The position numbers were made by a program, and so were the translations under genes. Source: an uncultured Alphaproteobacteria bacterium (GTDB lineage: Bacteria; Pseudomonadota; Alphaproteobacteria; RF32; CAG-239). From it: 16,269 bases of DNA. Shown in pieces: positions 13,955-16,269 of the stretch (position 1 is its first letter; every line of letters starts with the position of its first letter). Under the pieces are notes generated by a model. The model was not told the origin of the DNA. It ran no database searches and saw only the letters and a list, made by a program, of their open reading frames with translations. The stretch covers positions 1-16,269 of the forward strand of contig CALXVW010000013.1 in the NCBI GenBank assembly GCA_944392185.1, read 5' to 3'.

Positions 13955-13992
13955 AAAAAAAGCCGAAGATTTAAAATCTTCGGCTTTTTTTT
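13955..13992 (+). terminator. Intrinsic terminator after the 83-aa gene
   Basis: A 16-bp perfect stem (13955-13970 with 13976-13991), centred on GCCGAAGAT/ATCTTCGGC with a 5-nt loop, has A- and T-runs on its two sides. It would work on both strands and insulates uvrC from the small-gene block. Confidence 0.95.
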
Positions 13993-14117
13993 ATTTTAAA
14001 GCTTGGTACAAAAGTTTGTTCTGAACTGCTCCGAAAAGCGCATTTTTGCTTTGTAAACATTTTTGTGAAAATTTATTGATCACTTAGCTTTTGAAGCCTT
14101 TAGGAATGAATCTTTGC

Positions 14118-14145
14118 TTGAATTCTTGATAAATCTCTTTAATAT
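14118..14145 (+). promoter_or_regulatory. Promoter candidate of uvrC
   Basis: TTGAAT (14118-14123) and TAATAT (14140-14145) with a 16-base spacer would start transcription near 14152, just before the ribosome binding site of the GTG start at 14171. An alternative is TTGTAA with TATTGA around 14052-14080. Apart from these, 13993-14117 shows only a small AAAGC/GCTTT hairpin near 14036-14053. Confidence 0.35.
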
Positions 14146-14170
14146 TAAAATCCAGCAAAGGAAATTTGAT

Positions 14171-15976
14171 GTGTTTGATCTTCAAAAAGGCTTAGAGAAT
14201 CTTCTTCGATATATAAAAATTGCTCCGGAAAAACCGGGAGTCTATCGCATGATTAGCGAATATGATGAGGTTTTGTATGTCGGAAAAGCTAAAAACATAA
14301 AAAAAAGAATTGTGGCTTATTCTCATATCAATAAGCTTCCCGTGCGGTTGCAGCAAATGGTGGCGCAAATCGAGCGGATGGAGTTTATTATTGTTGAAAA
14401 TGAGGCGCGAGCTTTATTGGTTGAAAATGAGCTGATTAAAAAATTTAAGCCACGTTACAATATCCTTCTTAAAGACGATAAAACCTTTCCGCATCTGATG
14501 ATTGATGTGGAATCGGAATTTCCTTCGTTGCGAAAATATCGCGGCTCCAGGCATGATAAAAATAAATATTTCGGCCCGTTCGCCAGTGTATTGGCGGTTA
14601 ACAGTGTGGTAGATATTTTGCAAAAAGTGTTTTTGCTACGTTCTTGCCGAGATAATGTTTTTAAGAATCGTCAACGCCCGTGTCTGATGTATCAGATAAA
14701 GCGCTGTTCGGCTCCGTGTGTGGGCAAAATCTCTGCTGCGGATTATCGGGTTTTGGTGAATGAGGCCATAGAATTTTTGGAGGGACGCAACAGCAAAATT
14801 CAGGAAGAACTTTCGCAAAAGATGCAGGAGGCCAGCTCACGTGAGGATTATGAAACCGCTCTGGTTTTGCGAGATCGTATCAGAGCATTGACCGCTATTC
14901 AATCAAAACAAAATGTTGAATATGCCGGTATCAAGTCTGCCGATGTTATCAGTTTGGTCAGGGATAAGGGTTTGGTTTGTATCCAGATATTTTTTATCCG
15001 CTCCGGGCAAAACTGCGGCAACACACCTTATTTTCCAACCCAGACAGAGGGGGCTGAAGATAAAGAAATTTTAGAAGCCTTTTTGAGCAGTTTTTATATG
15101 AATCATATCCCTCCCAAAGAAATTATTTTGGCAGAAGAATTAGAAAATAAAATCTTTTTGGAAGAGGCCTTGAATGTTAAAATTAATACCTATAAAAAAG
15201 GTAACAAAGCGGCCTTAATTAAAACAGCGACCGAAAATGCCAAAGCCTCCATTGCCAGAAAAATTGCTCTTGAGGCTAGTGTCAAAAATAATTTGGAAGA
15301 ATTTAAAACCATTTTTGAATTGCCGCGTTTTCCGCAACGAATTGAAATTTATGATAACTCCCACAACCAAGGAAGTTTTGCCATCGGCGCAATGGTGGTG
15401 GCAACGCCTGATGGCTTTGATAAGAAAAGTTATCGGACTTTTAATATTAAGCATACGGAAGAAACCAGAGATGATTTTGCTATGATGCAAGAGGTGTTAA
15501 AACGTCGCTTTGCCAGAATGACGGATGAAAACAAGCCTGATGTGATTTTGCTTGACGGCGGGCGAGGGCAGCTTAATGCCGTCTATGAGAGTTTGAAAGA
15601 TTTTGATCTGAGCGGCATTGCCATTATTGCCATATCTAAAGGACCGGAAAGAAATGCCGGTAAAGAGTTCTACCATATGGCAGGCAAAGAAAGTTTTGCT
15701 CTTGAATTTCAATCTCCGCTGGCTTTTTATATGCAAAATTTACGTGATGAGGCTCACCGTTTTGCAATAGGTACGCATCGTCAGCACCGGGCAAAATCAA
15801 TCTACAAATCACGGGTAGATGAAATTGAGGGAATCGGAGCTAAACGCAAGCGTGATTTGCTTAGCTTTTTCGGCTCGGCAGAAGAAGTGGCCGAGGCCAG
15901 TATTAAAGATTTGCAAAAAGTGAGCGGAATCAGTAAAAAAACGGCGGAAAAAATCTATAAGTACTTCCATAATTAG
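14171..15976 (+). CDS. uvrC: Excinuclease ABC subunit C (UvrC)
   Basis: UvrC makes both incisions around a DNA lesion in nucleotide-excision repair, working with UvrA and UvrB. With a GTG start at 14171 the product is 601 aa. I chose this start because AAAGGA (14157-14162) lies 8 nt upstream and the PGVYRM motif then falls at the usual place; a TTG at 14114 would add 19 unusual residues. The GIY-YIG nuclease domain has GVY (23-25) and YVG (36-38). Cys159, 171, 179 and 183 have exactly the C-x11-C-x7-C-x3-C spacing known for the UvrC Fe-S cluster. A UVR domain (about 220-255) contacts UvrB. The RNase H-like nuclease has YDNSH (Asp395), DGGRGQ (Asp462) and DEAHRFAIGTHR. A helix-hairpin-helix pair (IEGIGAKRK, VSGISKKTAEKI) closes the protein. 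All key residues are present. Confidence 0.97.
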   Translation: MFDLQKGLENLLRYIKIAPEKPGVYRMISEYDEVLYVGKAKNIKKRIVAYSHINKLPVRLQQMVAQIERMEFIIVENEARALLVENELIKKFKPRYNILLKDDKTFPHLMIDVESEFPSLRKYRGSRHDKNKYFGPFASVLAVNSVVDILQKVFLLRSCRDNVFKNRQRPCLMYQIKRCSAPCVGKISAADYRVLVNEAIEFLEGRNSKIQEELSQKMQEASSREDYETALVLRDRIRALTAIQSKQNVEYAGIKSADVISLVRDKGLVCIQIFFIRSGQNCGNTPYFPTQTEGAEDKEILEAFLSSFYMNHIPPKEIILAEELENKIFLEEALNVKINTYKKGNKAALIKTATENAKASIARKIALEASVKNNLEEFKTIFELPRFPQRIEIYDNSHNQGSFAIGAMVVATPDGFDKKSYRTFNIKHTEETRDDFAMMQEVLKRRFARMTDENKPDVILLDGGRGQLNAVYESLKDFDLSGIAIIAISKGPERNAGKEFYHMAGKESFALEFQSPLAFYMQNLRDEAHRFAIGTHRQHRAKSIYKSRVDEIEGIGAKRKRDLLSFFGSAEEVAEASIKDLQKVSGISKKTAEKIYKYFHN

Positions 15977-16033
15977 AAAATCTAACTTAATATACTGCAC
16001 AGAGTTTAACAATTTTGTAGAAGGACGTGGAAA

Positions 16034-16269
16034 TTGTATAATCTGCCTAATCTTTTGACGATATCCAGAATTGTCGTTATTCCGGTTATCTTTTTAACGG
16101 TTTATATCCACTCTGTTTGGTGGGGGTTGTTTGCCGCCGTTTTATTTATCATTGCTTCTATTACAGACTATTTTGACGGTTATTTGGCTCGTGCCAGAGG
16201 CGAGGTCTCGGCTTTTGGGCGGTTGCTTGACCCGATTGCTGATAAGCTTTTAGTGACTTCAGCGTTGGT
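16034..16269 (+). CDS. pgsA: CDP-diacylglycerol-glycerol-3-phosphate 3-phosphatidyltransferase (5' part)
   Basis: PgsA condenses CDP-diacylglycerol with glycerol-3-phosphate to make phosphatidylglycerophosphate, the precursor of phosphatidylglycerol and cardiolipin, in the inner membrane. The 78 visible residues begin YNLPNLLTISRI after the start and contain the complete CDP-alcohol phosphatidyltransferase motif, DYFDG..AR then G...D...D, with Asp45, Asp48, Asp66 and Asp70. Two membrane helices are visible around residues 11-43. The start is TTG, supported by AAGGA (16021-16025) 8 nt upstream; the nearby GTG at 16027 leads to an immediate stop. It lies 57 nt after uvrC with no terminator between, so co-transcription is likely. 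The gene is cut by the window end. The uvrC-pgsA order is common in alphaproteobacteria. Confidence 0.93.
   Translation, partial: MYNLPNLLTISRIVVIPVIFLTVYIHSVWWGLFAAVLFIIASITDYFDGYLARARGEVSAFGRLLDPIADKLLVTSAL

Noticed and set aside
14106..14129. ATG at 14106 as a small leader ORF before uvrC
   Set aside because: It encodes only seven codons before a stop and overlaps the likely uvrC promoter; no evidence for a function.

Overview
The window looks like a chromosomal segment of a low-GC alphaproteobacterium, probably an uncultured, host- or gut-associated lineage. This rests on the L7/L12, RpoB and RpoC sequences, which read as alphaproteobacterial from start to end, and on the uvrC-pgsA order common in that class. 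The lineage is inferred from remembered family sequences, not from a search. All genes are on the + strand and use the standard bacterial code.

Region 1 (1-1333): possibly the last codons of an upstream gene, then a sigma70-type promoter, a roughly 240-nt leader resembling the ribosomal protein L10 autoregulatory leader, and rplJ-rplL (stalk proteins L10 and L7/L12). The L10 C-terminal helix looks about 11 residues shorter than in typical alphaproteobacteria.

Region 2 (1334-3538): rpoB normally follows rplL closely, but here about 2.2 kb intervenes. It holds two adjacent large imperfect palindromes (about 132 and 127 nt) that share a conserved apical sequence. A tightly abutting gene pair follows, encoding a HAD-family phosphatase-like protein and a HExxH zinc-metallopeptidase-like protein. 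A 263-nt structured leader precedes rpoB.

Region 3 (3539-11943): rpoB and rpoC, intact with all diagnostic catalytic and zinc-binding residues, closed by a strong intrinsic terminator.

Region 4 (11944-13992): six small unrecognised genes (40, 64, 134, 99, 117 and 83 aa) in three transcription units, each unit with its own promoter-like sequence and strong terminator. Every product has one N-terminal membrane helix followed by a charged, often coiled-coil-like segment. None has a recognisable Shine-Dalgarno sequence, unlike the flanking housekeeping genes.

Region 5 (13993-16269): uvrC, encoding the nucleotide-excision repair endonuclease with an intact Fe-S cysteine set (likely GTG start), then the 5' part of pgsA, encoding phosphatidylglycerophosphate synthase (TTG start), which runs off the window.

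The housekeeping genes supply ribosome stalk, RNA polymerase, DNA repair and phospholipid functions. The accessory parts most worth following up are the palindrome pair, the HAD/peptidase pair lodged inside the rplJL-rpoBC cluster, and the six-gene small membrane protein block.
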